In this document: one piece after another, positions 1 through 5,386 of the stretch
Layout of the letters: every line of letters starts with the position of its first letter
Numbering within the stretch: the stretch's first letter is position 1
From: Verrucomicrobiota bacterium
GTDB lineage: Bacteria; Verrucomicrobiota; Verrucomicrobiia; Opitutales; Opitutaceae
Assembly: GCA_030916665.1 (NCBI GenBank)
Contig: JAUPWC010000498.1
Span: 1-6,647 of the forward strand
Direction: 5' to 3'
Length of the DNA: 6,647 nucleotides
Translations under genes and position numbers: made by a program
Notes under the pieces: generated by a model
Told to the model about the DNA's origin: nothing
Database searches by the model: none
What the model saw: the letters and a program-made list of their open reading frames with translations, nothing else

Positions 1-708
1 GAAGAGCTTGTCGGCCACGTAGACGTCGGCCCCGGTGAGGGCGCGCAAGAGGGAGGACTTGCCGGCGTTGGTGTAGCCGACGATGGCGACGCCGGGCACG
101 GGCTTGCGCATGCGCTTGCGCCGCTGGGTGGCGCGCTGGGAGATGACCTGCGCGAGTTCGGCCTTCAGGCGGGTGATGCGGTCGCGCACGATGCGGCGGT
201 CCTGCTCAAGCTGGGTTTCGCCTTCGCCGCCCATCGCGCCCTTGCCGCGCTGGCGGGAGAGGTGGGTCCAGGCGCGGGTGAGGCGCGGCAGCGAATACTC
301 CATGCGGGCCAGGGCCACCTGCAGCACGGCCTCGCGGGTCTGGGCGCGGTCGGCGAAAATTTCGAGGATGACTTCCTGCCGGTCGATGACGGCGAGGCCG
401 GAGTCTTCCTCCCAGTTGCGCTGTTGGGCGGGCGAGAGTTCCTTGTCGAAGACGATCAGGTCAGCGCCGAGTTCCTTGGCCTCGGCGATGATCTCGGCGG
501 TCTTGCCGGAGCCGATCAGATACTTGGGCTGCTCGCCGGAGCGCATGACGACGAGGTTGGTCTTCACGACCTCGAGGCGGAGGTTCTCGACGAGTTCCTT
601 CAGTTCGCCGAGCAGTTCGGCGCCCTCGCCGGTCTCCATGTCAAAGGTCTGCACGCCCACAAGATAGGCGCGGGTGGTCACTTTTTGGTCAGTGAGAAAA
701 TCAGCCAT
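1..708 (-). CDS. hflX: GTPase HflX, N-terminal 236 residues (3' end outside window)
   Basis: HflX is a cytoplasmic GTPase that binds the 50S subunit and in several bacteria splits stalled or heat-damaged ribosomes. The visible part starts at ATG 708-706 (MADFLTDQ...) and runs off the left edge in frame. Residues about 13-100 match the HflX N-terminal domain, with the family strings YLIGSGKTAEI (63-73) and FDKELSPAQQRN (87-98). A basic, helical linker with GEGETQLEQDRR follows, then the G1 P-loop GYTNAGKS (211-218) and ALTGADVY (223-230), typical of the HflX G domain. G2 to G5 and the C-terminus lie beyond the window. The usual glycine-rich RGPGETQLE is here GGEGETQLE, a small family-level variation. 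No strong Shine-Dalgarno precedes the ATG, but the start matches the expected N-terminal length. It is transcribed divergently from the CoA operon. Identity is secure from the P-loop context; the physiological role is inferred from the family. Confidence 0.95.
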   Translation of the reverse strand, partial: MADFLTDQKVTTRAYLVGVQTFDMETGEGAELLGELKELVENLRLEVVKTNLVVMRSGEQPKYLIGSGKTAEIIAEAKELGADLIVFDKELSPAQQRNWEEDSGLAVIDRQEVILEIFADRAQTREAVLQVALARMEYSLPRLTRAWTHLSRQRGKGAMGGEGETQLEQDRRIVRDRITRLKAELAQVISQRATQRRKRMRKPVPGVAIVGYTNAGKSSLLRALTGADVYVADKLF

Positions 709-751
709 GAGGGACCAATCCAATCCCGGCGGGCCGGGGAGTCAACCGGGG

Positions 752-778
752 GGATCAAATCGCATCGAGATTTGGACC
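752..778. promoter_or_regulatory. 27-bp inverted repeat upstream of hflX
   Basis: The arms GGATCAAATC (752-761) and GATTTGGACC (769-778) are complementary at 8 of 10 positions, with a perfect inner CAAATC/GATTTG and a 7-nt centre. The site ends 44 bp upstream of the hflX start codon. Size and spacing suit a dimeric repressor operator, and it could equally fold as a hairpin in an hflX leader RNA. No regulator can be named from the sequence. There is no T-run, so a terminator is unlikely. Confidence 0.35.
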
Positions 779-817
779 ACTAGGACCTGTCCCTCAAACC
801 TTTCAAACCAGAGGGGA

Positions 818-1032
818 TTAACCACTAATGCTCCGCCTACCGGCTACGCTACAAGATCCCCTTCGCCTAATCGGCTCCGGCTTTGGTTCCGGGGAGTGGC
901 TAATCGCCGCTGGGGTAAGGAGGAATGCTCGATTATCAGTCGGCGATTAGCCGATCCCCGAAGTACACCGCGGAGCCGATTAGGCGGAGCGGACTTCAAA
1001 GCAGAGCCGTTAGGCGATGCATCAGTGGTTAA
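818..1032. repeat. 215-bp foldback (MITE-like or REP-like) inverted-repeat element
   Basis: The two 92-bp halves, 818-909 and 941-1032, are inverted copies of each other around a 31-bp centre (910-940). A hand alignment without gaps gives 69 of 92 complementary positions. The longest perfect blocks are CGCCTAATCGGCTCCG (864-879) with 971-986, and GGCTAATCGCCG (898-909) with 941-952. The outer ends, TTAACCACTAATGC (818-831) and GCATCAGTGGTTAA (1019-1032), match at 13 of 14. The element starts and ends with TTAA, which could be part of the terminal repeat or a target duplication; being palindromic it cannot tell the two apart. No transposase is encoded. A non-autonomous mobile element, a REP/BIME-like repeat or a large structured RNA are all possible. 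Other genomic copies would decide. Confidence 0.7.
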
Positions 1033-1035
1033 AAT
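1030..1035 (+). promoter_or_regulatory. Possible -10 box for panB at the edge of the foldback element
   Basis: TAAAAT matches the TATAAT consensus at 5 of 6 positions and is one of the few A/T-rich hexamers between the foldback element and panB. It straddles the right terminus of the element. The -35 position at 17-bp spacing (1007-1012, CCGTTA) is poor, so this is a weak call. If it is used, transcription would begin near 1042 and give a leader of about 235 nt containing the hairpin at 1095-1120. Confidence 0.2.
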
Positions 1036-1094
1036 GGATCGGTGGCTCTCTGAGTTGGCGGCTAAAAACTGCCCCTTCCGTGACGCAGAATTCC

Positions 1095-1120
1095 GTTGCC
1101 CTAGGCGCCTGCCTGGCAAC
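1095..1120 (+). promoter_or_regulatory. Bulged hairpin in the presumed panB leader
   Basis: GTTGCC (1095-1100) pairs with GGCAAC (1115-1120). After a 2-nt bulge (CT, 1101-1102), AGGC (1103-1106) pairs with GCCT (1111-1114) around a 4-nt loop. The structure lies 158 nt upstream of the panB start codon. No T-run follows, so it is not a standard intrinsic terminator. It matches no riboswitch class I recognise. It could be a leader element or a chance fold in GC-rich DNA. Confidence 0.3.
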
Positions 1121-1278
1121 ATTGGCGGCGTCTGGCGCGAACTCGTGCGCGACCGGACCGCACCGTTCAACCCCCGTCTCCGGACACCCAAAGGCCTGAT
1201 CGCCATGCGACAAGCACTCCAGTCCAGCCACCTCCGCCGCCCGCAGGTTCTCCGCATTCGGACCACTGCCGGGGCGGA

Positions 1279-2070
1279 ATGAAGAGCATCCTCGATTTTA
1301 ACCGGGCGCGCCAACAAGGGCGGCCCATCGTGATGGTAACGGCCTACGACGCGCCGATGGCGCGCCTCGTGGCGGCGTCGGAAGTCGATGTGATCCTCGT
1401 GGGCGACAGCGCGGCCATGGTCGTGCACGGATTGCCGTCCACGGTTCACGCCACACTGGACATGATGGCGCTGCACACGGCGGCTGTCCGGCGCGGCGCG
1501 CCGGAGCGCGTGATCGTGGCGGATCTGCCGTTTCTCAGCTTTCGCCAGGGCCGCGAGGTCGCGGTGCGCGCGGCCGGCGCGCTCATGCAGGCGGGGGCAA
1601 CGGCCGTGAAACTGGAGGGCGTCACCGGCCACGAGGACGTGGTCGCCCACCTCGTGGGCAGCGGCATTCCCGTGATGGGCCATCTCGGCCTCACGCCGCA
1701 GTCGGTCAACCAGCTCGGCGGTTACCGCGTGCAGGGCCGCTCTGAAGCCGACGCCGCGCGCCTGCTCGCGGAGGCGCGGCGGCTGGAGGAACTCGGCGCC
1801 TTCGCCCTCGTGTTGGAATGTGTGCCGGCGGCGCTGGCCGCCGAGATCACGGCGGCCTTGTCCATCGCCACCATCGGCATCGGCGCCGGAGGCGGGACAT
1901 CGGGGCAGGTGCTCGTGCTGAACGACCTGCTCGGTCTCGACGCGGAGTTTCGGCCGCGCTTCGCCCGCCGCTACTTCGACGGCCACGGCGAGATCCTGGC
2001 GGCGCTGAACGCCTATGCCCGCGACGTGCGCGGGGCACGTTTCCCGGCGCGCGAGGAGGTGCTGGCATGA
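1279..2070 (+). CDS. panB: 3-methyl-2-oxobutanoate hydroxymethyltransferase (ketopantoate hydroxymethyltransferase)
   Basis: PanB transfers a one-carbon unit from 5,10-methylenetetrahydrofolate to 2-oxoisovalerate to give ketopantoate, the first committed step to pantothenate, in the cytoplasm. The 263-residue length is standard for this (beta/alpha)8-barrel family. Metal and substrate residues are in place: VGDS with D43, ADLPF with D82, VKLEG with K111 and E113, MGHLGLTPQS (133-142), and the catalytic glutamate in LECVP (E180). The conserved GIGAG...GQVLV block (200-213) is present, but the usual D before GQ is S208, a conservative-looking variation. The ATG at 1279 has a weak purine-rich GGGGCGGA directly upstream and gives the normal N-terminus. 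It is the first gene of the CoA operon, and its stop overlaps the panC start by 4 bp (ATGA). A longer frame entering from upstream has no homologous sequence. Confidence 0.96.
   Translation: MKSILDFNRARQQGRPIVMVTAYDAPMARLVAASEVDVILVGDSAAMVVHGLPSTVHATLDMMALHTAAVRRGAPERVIVADLPFLSFRQGREVAVRAAGALMQAGATAVKLEGVTGHEDVVAHLVGSGIPVMGHLGLTPQSVNQLGGYRVQGRSEADAARLLAEARRLEELGAFALVLECVPAALAAEITAALSIATIGIGAGGGTSGQVLVLNDLLGLDAEFRPRFARRYFDGHGEILAALNAYARDVRGARFPAREEVLA
2054..2060 (+). promoter_or_regulatory. Shine-Dalgarno of panC inside panB
   Basis: AGGAGGT lies 6 nt before ATG 2067, within the last panB codons. It is the strongest ribosome binding site in the operon. It fixes the panC start at the ATGA overlap rather than at any in-frame codon further upstream. 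Confidence 0.85.
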
Positions 2071-2825
2071 GAATGCATTCCTCACTGGCCGACTGGCGCA
2101 CCGTGCGCACCGGCGACGACTATGCCGGCAAGTCCGTCGGTTTCGTGCCCACGATGGGCGCGCTCCATCTCGGGCACCGGGCGCTGCTGGCGCGCGCGCG
2201 CGCGGAGAACGACCGCGTGGTGCTGAGCATCTTCGTCAACCCGACGCAGTTCAACGATCCGGCCGACCTCGCGAAATACCCGCGCACGCTGGAGGCCGAT
2301 CTGCGGCTGGCATCGGGACTGGCGGACGACGTCATCGTGCCGACACCAGATGAACTTTATCCCGACGGCTACGCCTACCGTGTCACCGAGGAAAAGCTCA
2401 GCCGCGACCTGGAGGGCGCGCACCGGCCGGGGCACTTCGACGGCGTGCTGACCGTCGTGCTCAAGCTGCTGAATCTGGTCGCGCCGCAGCGCGCCTATTT
2501 CGGCGAGAAGGACTGGCAGCAGCTCCGCCTCGTCGATGGCATGGCGCGGGCGCTGCTCCTGCCGGTGGAAATTGTGCCGTGTCCGACGGAACGGGAGATC
2601 GACGGCCTGGCGCTCAGCTCGCGCAACCGCCGTCTCTCGCACGGCGCGCGGGTGCGGGCCGCGCAGTTCCCGGCGATCCTGCGCGCGGCCGACACCGCCG
2701 CCGCCGCCGTCGTCGCGCTCGATGCCGCGGGGTTCGGTGTGGATTACGTGGAGGATCGCGACGGAGTGCGGCTCGGCGCGGTGCGGATCGAAAACGTGAG
2801 GCTCATCGACAATGTCCGGCTCTAA
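2067..2825 (+). CDS. panC: Pantothenate synthetase, compact form
   Basis: PanC condenses pantoate with beta-alanine using ATP, through a pantoyl-adenylate, to make pantothenate. The nucleotidyltransferase signatures are all present: PTMGALHLGH (28-37, HxGH with H34 and H37), FVNPTQF (56-62), GHFDGVLTVV (122-131), GEKDWQQL (146-153) and the KMSKS-like REIDGLALSSRN (176-187). W150 stands where Y or A is more common. The protein is 252 residues against about 280 in E. coli. The shortfall is after SSRN, where only 65 residues remain before the stop, yet the terminal VRLIDNV motif is kept. This is therefore an internally compacted C-terminal domain and not a truncation. The frame stays open upstream to 1818 but the Shine-Dalgarno at 2054-2060 and homology choose ATG 2067. 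It overlaps panB by 4 bp and coaBC by 14 bp, suggesting translational coupling. Confidence 0.95.
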   Translation: MRMHSSLADWRTVRTGDDYAGKSVGFVPTMGALHLGHRALLARARAENDRVVLSIFVNPTQFNDPADLAKYPRTLEADLRLASGLADDVIVPTPDELYPDGYAYRVTEEKLSRDLEGAHRPGHFDGVLTVVLKLLNLVAPQRAYFGEKDWQQLRLVDGMARALLLPVEIVPCPTEREIDGLALSSRNRRLSHGARVRAAQFPAILRAADTAAAAVVALDAAGFGVDYVEDRDGVRLGAVRIENVRLIDNVRL

Positions 2826-4077
2826 TCTCCTCGTCATCTTCACCGGCTCCATCGCCGCCTACAAGGGCTGCGAGGTCGTCTCGCGCCTCGTGCAGCGCGG
2901 CCACCGCGTGCGCTGCGTGGCGACGCCGTCGGCCCTGAAGTTCATCGGCCCGGCCACGCTCGAAGGGCTCACCGGTTCACCGGTGCTGAGCGACGCCTTC
3001 GCGCCCGGCTCGGCCCTGGAGCACATCGCCCTCACCCGCTGGGCCGACGCGGTGCTCGTGTGCCCGGCGACAGCGAACACGCTCAACCGCTTCGCCGCCG
3101 GTCTCGGAGACGATCTCGTCGGGGCGCTGTTTCTCGCCCACGACCGCGCCAAGCCCTGGCTCGTGGCGCCCGCGATGAACCCGGCCATGTGGTCGCACCC
3201 TGCCACCGGGGCCGCCGTGGAGAGGCTGCGCGGCTGGGGCGTGCGCTTCATCAACCCGGCGTCAGGGCGCACGGCTTGCGGCGAAACCGGCGAGGGCCGG
3301 TTGGCGGAGCCGGAAACGATCGTCGGGGCCGTGGAAACGGCTTTGGCGTCTCCGGCGAAACGGCGCCGCGTGCTGGTCACGGCGGGCGGCACGGCCGAGC
3401 CCGTGGACGGCGTGCGCGTGCTCACCAACACCAGCACGGGTGCGACCGGTGCGCTCATCGCCACGCATCTTTCCCGCGCCGGCCACGATGTCGTGCTGCT
3501 GCGGGCTCAGAACGCGATCGCCGCCGACGGTCCATGCCGCGAGGAGACCTTTGTCACGTTCGCGCAATTGGAGGCCGGCCTCCGCCGTCTGCTCGCGGCC
3601 GGGCCGTTCGACGCCGTGATCCATGCGGCGGCGGTCAGCGACTACCGCGTGGACACGGTCGTGCTGGCCGACGGCACCGCGCTCGCGACCTCCGGCAAAA
3701 TGGCCTCGGGGGAGGCGCCGGTGCTGAAGCTGCGGGCCAACCCGCGGCTCGTGGACCAGCTGCGCGGTTGGAGCCGCACGCCATTTACGTTGGTGGCGTT
3801 CAAGCTCACGCACGGGGCCGAAACCGGACAGGCGGCCGACGCGGTGAAAAAACTCTTCGCCCACTCCGGCGCCGATTACGTCGTCCACAACGACCTCGCC
3901 GCCCGGCACGCCGACGGCAGTTTCCCCGCCGACATCCTGCAGTCCGACGGCAGCGTGGCCGCCCACTGCACCAATCGCAGTGCGCTCGCGGACGAGCTGA
4001 CCCGGCTCGTGGGCGAGCCGACCAATCGAAAATCCAGAATCGAAAATCCCCAATCCAGCCATGCTCTTGACCCTTGA
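2812..4077 (+). CDS. coaBC: Bifunctional phosphopantothenoylcysteine decarboxylase/phosphopantothenate-cysteine ligase
   Basis: This fusion couples 4'-phosphopantothenate to cysteine (CoaB) and decarboxylates the product with FMN (CoaC) to 4'-phosphopantetheine. The CoaC half (1 to about 178) shows the flavoprotein start [10 protein letters not shown] (10-19), the catalytic histidine in [11 protein letters not shown] (H71), [13 protein letters not shown] (85-97), PAMNPAMW (120-127) and the substrate flap [16 protein letters not shown] (152-167, C156). The CoaB half (about 184-400) has [14 protein letters not shown] (189-202), NTSTGATG (206-213), AAAVSDY (272-278) and SGKMASGE (294-301). Its NTSTGATG replaces the usual NxSSGKMG, and VAFKLT (328-333) resembles stand-alone or eukaryotic-type ligases more than the E. 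coli half. The length of 421 exceeds the E. coli 406, and the last 20 or so residues are low-complexity and encoded by a short repeat. GTGAGG (2796-2801) is a plausible Shine-Dalgarno within panC. Confidence 0.94.
   Translation: MSGSNLLVIFTGSIAAYKGCEVVSRLVQRGHRVRCVATPSALKFIGPATLEGLTGSPVLSDAFAPGSALEHIALTRWADAVLVCPATANTLNRFAAGLGDDLVGALFLAHDRAKPWLVAPAMNPAMWSHPATGAAVERLRGWGVRFINPASGRTACGETGEGRLAEPETIVGAVETALASPAKRRRVLVTAGGTAEPVDGVRVLTNTSTGATGALIATHLSRAGHDVVLLRAQNAIAADGPCREETFVTFAQLEAGLRRLLAAGPFDAVIHAAAVSDYRVDTVVLADGTALATSGKMASGEAPVLKLRANPRLVDQLRGWSRTPFTLVAFKLTHGAETGQAADAVKKLFAHSGADYVVHNDLAARHADGSFPADILQSDGSVAAHCTNRSALADELTRLVGEPTNRKSRIENPQSSHALDP
4024..4058 (+). repeat. AT-rich AATCGAAAATCC repeat at the coaBC/coaX junction
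   Basis: Two exact copies of AATCGAAAATCC (4024-4035 and 4038-4049) sit 14 bp apart. AATCCAG also recurs (4031-4037 and 4052-4058). The tract is clearly richer in A and T than its surroundings. It encodes the non-conserved CoaBC tail (about [11 protein letters not shown]) and ends 2 bp before the coaX ATG. It looks like a short intergenic spacer repeat that has been absorbed into the coding frame. It leaves coaX without a visible Shine-Dalgarno. Confidence 0.7.
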
Positions 4078-4843
4078 TGTCGGCAATTCCCAGATCCACG
4101 GCGGCGTGTTCGACGGCGATGCGCTGCGCGTGCAGTTCCGGAAAACCACGCACCCCATCGGCTCGTCCGACGAGATCGGAGTGTTCCTGCGCGCGGTGCT
4201 GCGGGAAAACCAGATCGACCCCGCGGCGGTGACGCGCGCCGCGATCTGCTCGGTGGTGCCGCCGGTGGCGTATCCGCTGCGCGCGGCGTGCGTGAAGTAT
4301 TTCGGCTGCGAGCCGTTCCTGCTGCAGGCCGGCGTGAAGACCGGGCTGAAGATCAAATACCGCAACCCCGCCGAGGTCGGCGCCGACCGCGTGGCCAACG
4401 CCATCGCCGCGACCCAGCGCCGCCCGGGTGCCAACTGCCTCGTCGTGGACTGCGGCACGGCCACGACCTTCGATGTCGTCACGGCCGGCGGGGACTACCT
4501 CGGCGGCGCGATCCTGCCGGGACTCGGCATCTCCGCCGAGATGCTGTCGAGCCGCACGGCGCGCCTGCCGTCGGTGGAGATTTCCCGACCCGAGGGCGCG
4601 CTCGGGCGCAGCACGGTCGAGAGCATCCAGGCGGGCTTGTATCACGGCCACGTCGGTGCGATCCGGAATCTCCTCTCGGTTCTCACCATCGAGGCCTTCA
4701 ACGGCGTGCGCCCGCACGTCATCGGCACGGGCGGCTTCGCCCGCATGTTCGAGACCGAGGGCCTGTTCGACGAGATTGTCCCCGAACTGGTGCTGTTCGG
4801 TTTGCGGCACGCCGAGCAGCTCAACCACGACCCCGTCAAATGA
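4061..4843 (+). CDS. coaX: Type III pantothenate kinase
   Basis: CoaX phosphorylates pantothenate to 4'-phosphopantothenate, the first step from vitamin B5 to CoA. The ASKHA-fold signatures are all seen: [10 protein letters not shown] (6-15, phosphate-binding D6), VGADRVAN (106-113, D109), [11 protein letters not shown] (130-140, D130) and GGAILPG (148-154). The length of 260 is normal. Type III enzymes are known to escape feedback inhibition by CoA, to bind ATP poorly and to need a monovalent cation; applying this here is inference from the family. The start overlaps the coaBC end by 17 bp, and no Shine-Dalgarno lies upstream (AATCCAGCC precedes the ATG), so expression probably depends on ribosomes finishing coaBC. 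It supplies the substrate for the CoaB half of its upstream neighbour. Confidence 0.95.
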   Translation: MLLTLDVGNSQIHGGVFDGDALRVQFRKTTHPIGSSDEIGVFLRAVLRENQIDPAAVTRAAICSVVPPVAYPLRAACVKYFGCEPFLLQAGVKTGLKIKYRNPAEVGADRVANAIAATQRRPGANCLVVDCGTATTFDVVTAGGDYLGGAILPGLGISAEMLSSRTARLPSVEISRPEGALGRSTVESIQAGLYHGHVGAIRNLLSVLTIEAFNGVRPHVIGTGGFARMFETEGLFDEIVPELVLFGLRHAEQLNHDPVK

Positions 4844-4850
4844 TGCCGCC

Positions 4851-5201
4851 ATGCGCCTGACCCTGCTCAAGTCCAAGCTTCACCGCGCGACGGTCACCGC
4901 CGCCGACCTCGACTACGAGGGCTCGATCGCGATCGCGCCCGAGTTGCGCCGCGCCGCCGGCCTCCTGCTGCACGAGCGCGTGGAGATCTACAACGTGAAC
5001 AACGGCCAGCGTTTCGCCACCTACGTCATCGGCGGGCGCAAGCGCGGCGAGATCATGGTCAACGGCGCCGCCGCCCGCCTCGTGCAACCGGGCGACGAGG
5101 TGATCATCGCGGCGTATGCCGACTTCGAGCCCGAGGAGGCGAAGCGGCACGAGCCGGTGGTGGTGTTGCTGGACAAAAAGAACCGGCCGAAGAGGAAGTA
5201 G
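4851..5201 (+). CDS. panD: Aspartate 1-decarboxylase, pyruvoyl-dependent proenzyme
   Basis: PanD decarboxylates L-aspartate to beta-alanine, the second substrate of PanC. It is made as a proenzyme that cuts itself to create a pyruvoyl cofactor. The 116 residues show the start MRLTLLKSKLHRATVT with K9 and H11, the self-cleavage site Y22-E-G24-S25 (cut between G24 and S25), and the active-site segment NNGQRFATY (50-58, R54 and Y58). A VNGAAARL block (70-77) follows. The C-terminus ends in a basic tail (KKNRPKRK). The start 7 bp after the coaX stop is fixed by homology, since the frame stays open upstream. No clear Shine-Dalgarno is visible, so coupling to coaX is likely. It is the last gene of the operon, with a GC hairpin following its stop codon directly. 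Confidence 0.95.
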   Translation: MRLTLLKSKLHRATVTAADLDYEGSIAIAPELRRAAGLLLHERVEIYNVNNGQRFATYVIGGRKRGEIMVNGAAARLVQPGDEVIIAAYADFEPEEAKRHEPVVVLLDKKNRPKRK

Positions 5202-5220
5202 GGCCGGTCTCCGACCGGCC
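5202..5220 (+). terminator. GC hairpin at the end of the CoA operon
   Basis: GGCCGGTC (5202-5209) and GACCGGCC (5213-5220) form a perfect 8-bp stem with a 3-nt TCC loop, starting at the base after the panD stop codon. The downstream bases (GGATCGCTTC...) lack a proper T-run. It is therefore either a weak or factor-assisted terminator, a 3' stabilising structure, or one copy of a dispersed palindromic repeat. Its position at the operon end favours a role at the 3' end. Confidence 0.5.
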
Positions 5221-5261
5221 GGATCGCTTCAACTTACCGGCTGATTGGCTGGAGGGCCACT

Positions 5262-5280
5262 CTGCCACAGACTGAGACAG
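5262..5280 (+). promoter_or_regulatory. Tandem CTG-N3-CAG dyads upstream of clpB
   Basis: CTGCCACAG (5262-5270) and CTGAGACAG (5272-5280) are two small dyads of the form CTG-N3-CAG, starting exactly 10 bp apart, so both face the same side of the helix. The site is about 107 bp upstream of clpB, where an activator or repressor could bind. A TTGACA hexamer follows at 5293-5298 but no matching -10 box is seen. There is no CIRCE-type element. The call is suggestive only. Confidence 0.25.
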
Positions 5281-5367
5281 GCGGTGTGCGCTTTGACACA
5301 GCCAGACGCGGGTCACTCGTCGTTCTACAAGGGAAATCCAGTCGGTCGCCACTGGCCCGCCGCCTGC

Positions 5368-5385
5368 AAAGGGATATATTCCTTT
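5368..5385 (+). promoter_or_regulatory. Hairpin covering the clpB ribosome binding site
   Basis: AAAGGGATATATTCCTTT folds into a 7-bp stem, 5368-5374 with 5379-5385, including one G-U pair, closed by a TATA tetraloop. It contains AAAGGGA, the only Shine-Dalgarno-like sequence before clpB, and ends 1 nt before the ATG at 5387. A weak, A/U-rich stem hiding the ribosome site of a chaperone gene is the typical architecture of an RNA thermometer. The Shine-Dalgarno to start distance (about 12 nt) is somewhat long, which weakens the case. The same dyad could instead be a DNA operator. Confidence 0.4.
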
Positions 5386-5386
5386 T

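Larger units (their letters stand above)
709..1278. other. Divergent intergenic spacer between hflX and panB
   Basis: This 570-bp stretch separates two divergent genes and must hold both of their promoters. I see no convincing protein gene. The long frames crossing it have no recognisable domain and are interrupted by, or built on, repeat sequence. It contains a 27-bp dyad (752-778), two copies of TCAAACC (794-800 and 803-809) between CCCTC (791-795) and GAGGG (811-815), the foldback element (818-1032), and a bulged hairpin (1095-1120). On the minus strand TTGACT (complement of 740-745) could be a -35 box for hflX, but the -10 that would pair with it is poor. From about 1121 to 1270 I see nothing beyond plain leader sequence. 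A weak purine-rich GGGGCGGA (1271-1278) abuts the panB ATG. Confidence 0.75.

Noticed and set aside
1022..1231. Minus-strand 69-codon frame beside the foldback element
   Set aside because: No ribosome site or recognisable motif; it begins in spacer DNA and ends inside the repeat terminus.
674..1282. Plus-strand open frame of 202 codons in the hflX-panB spacer
   Set aside because: It starts antisense inside hflX, is partly translated from the inverted repeats and shows no protein-like motif. It overlaps the panB start in another frame.
1818..2066. Upstream extension of panC in the same open frame
   Set aside because: The extension is an arginine-rich overlap of panB, and a strong Shine-Dalgarno plus homology place the start at 2067.
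844..2085. Minus-strand open frame of 413 codons across the foldback element and panB
   Set aside because: It lies antisense to panB, its composition (rich in H, R, A) is that of a reverse-frame shadow in GC-rich DNA, and no domain is recognisable.
3262..4482. Long minus-strand frame opposite coaBC and coaX
   Set aside because: Shadow of two firmly identified genes, with arginine/histidine-rich translation and no domain.
5293..5298. TTGACA as -35 box of clpB
   Set aside because: No acceptable -10 hexamer lies 16-18 bp downstream, so it is only noted in passing.
5375..5380. TATATT as -10 box of clpB
   Set aside because: It is only 6 nt before the start codon and lacks a -35 at proper spacing. 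It would require a leaderless mRNA; the hairpin reading is preferred.
5221..5386. CIRCE/HrcA or sigma-32 control of clpB
   Set aside because: No TTAGCACTC-N9-GAGTGCTAA element and no convincing CTTGAA/CCCCAT pair were found.
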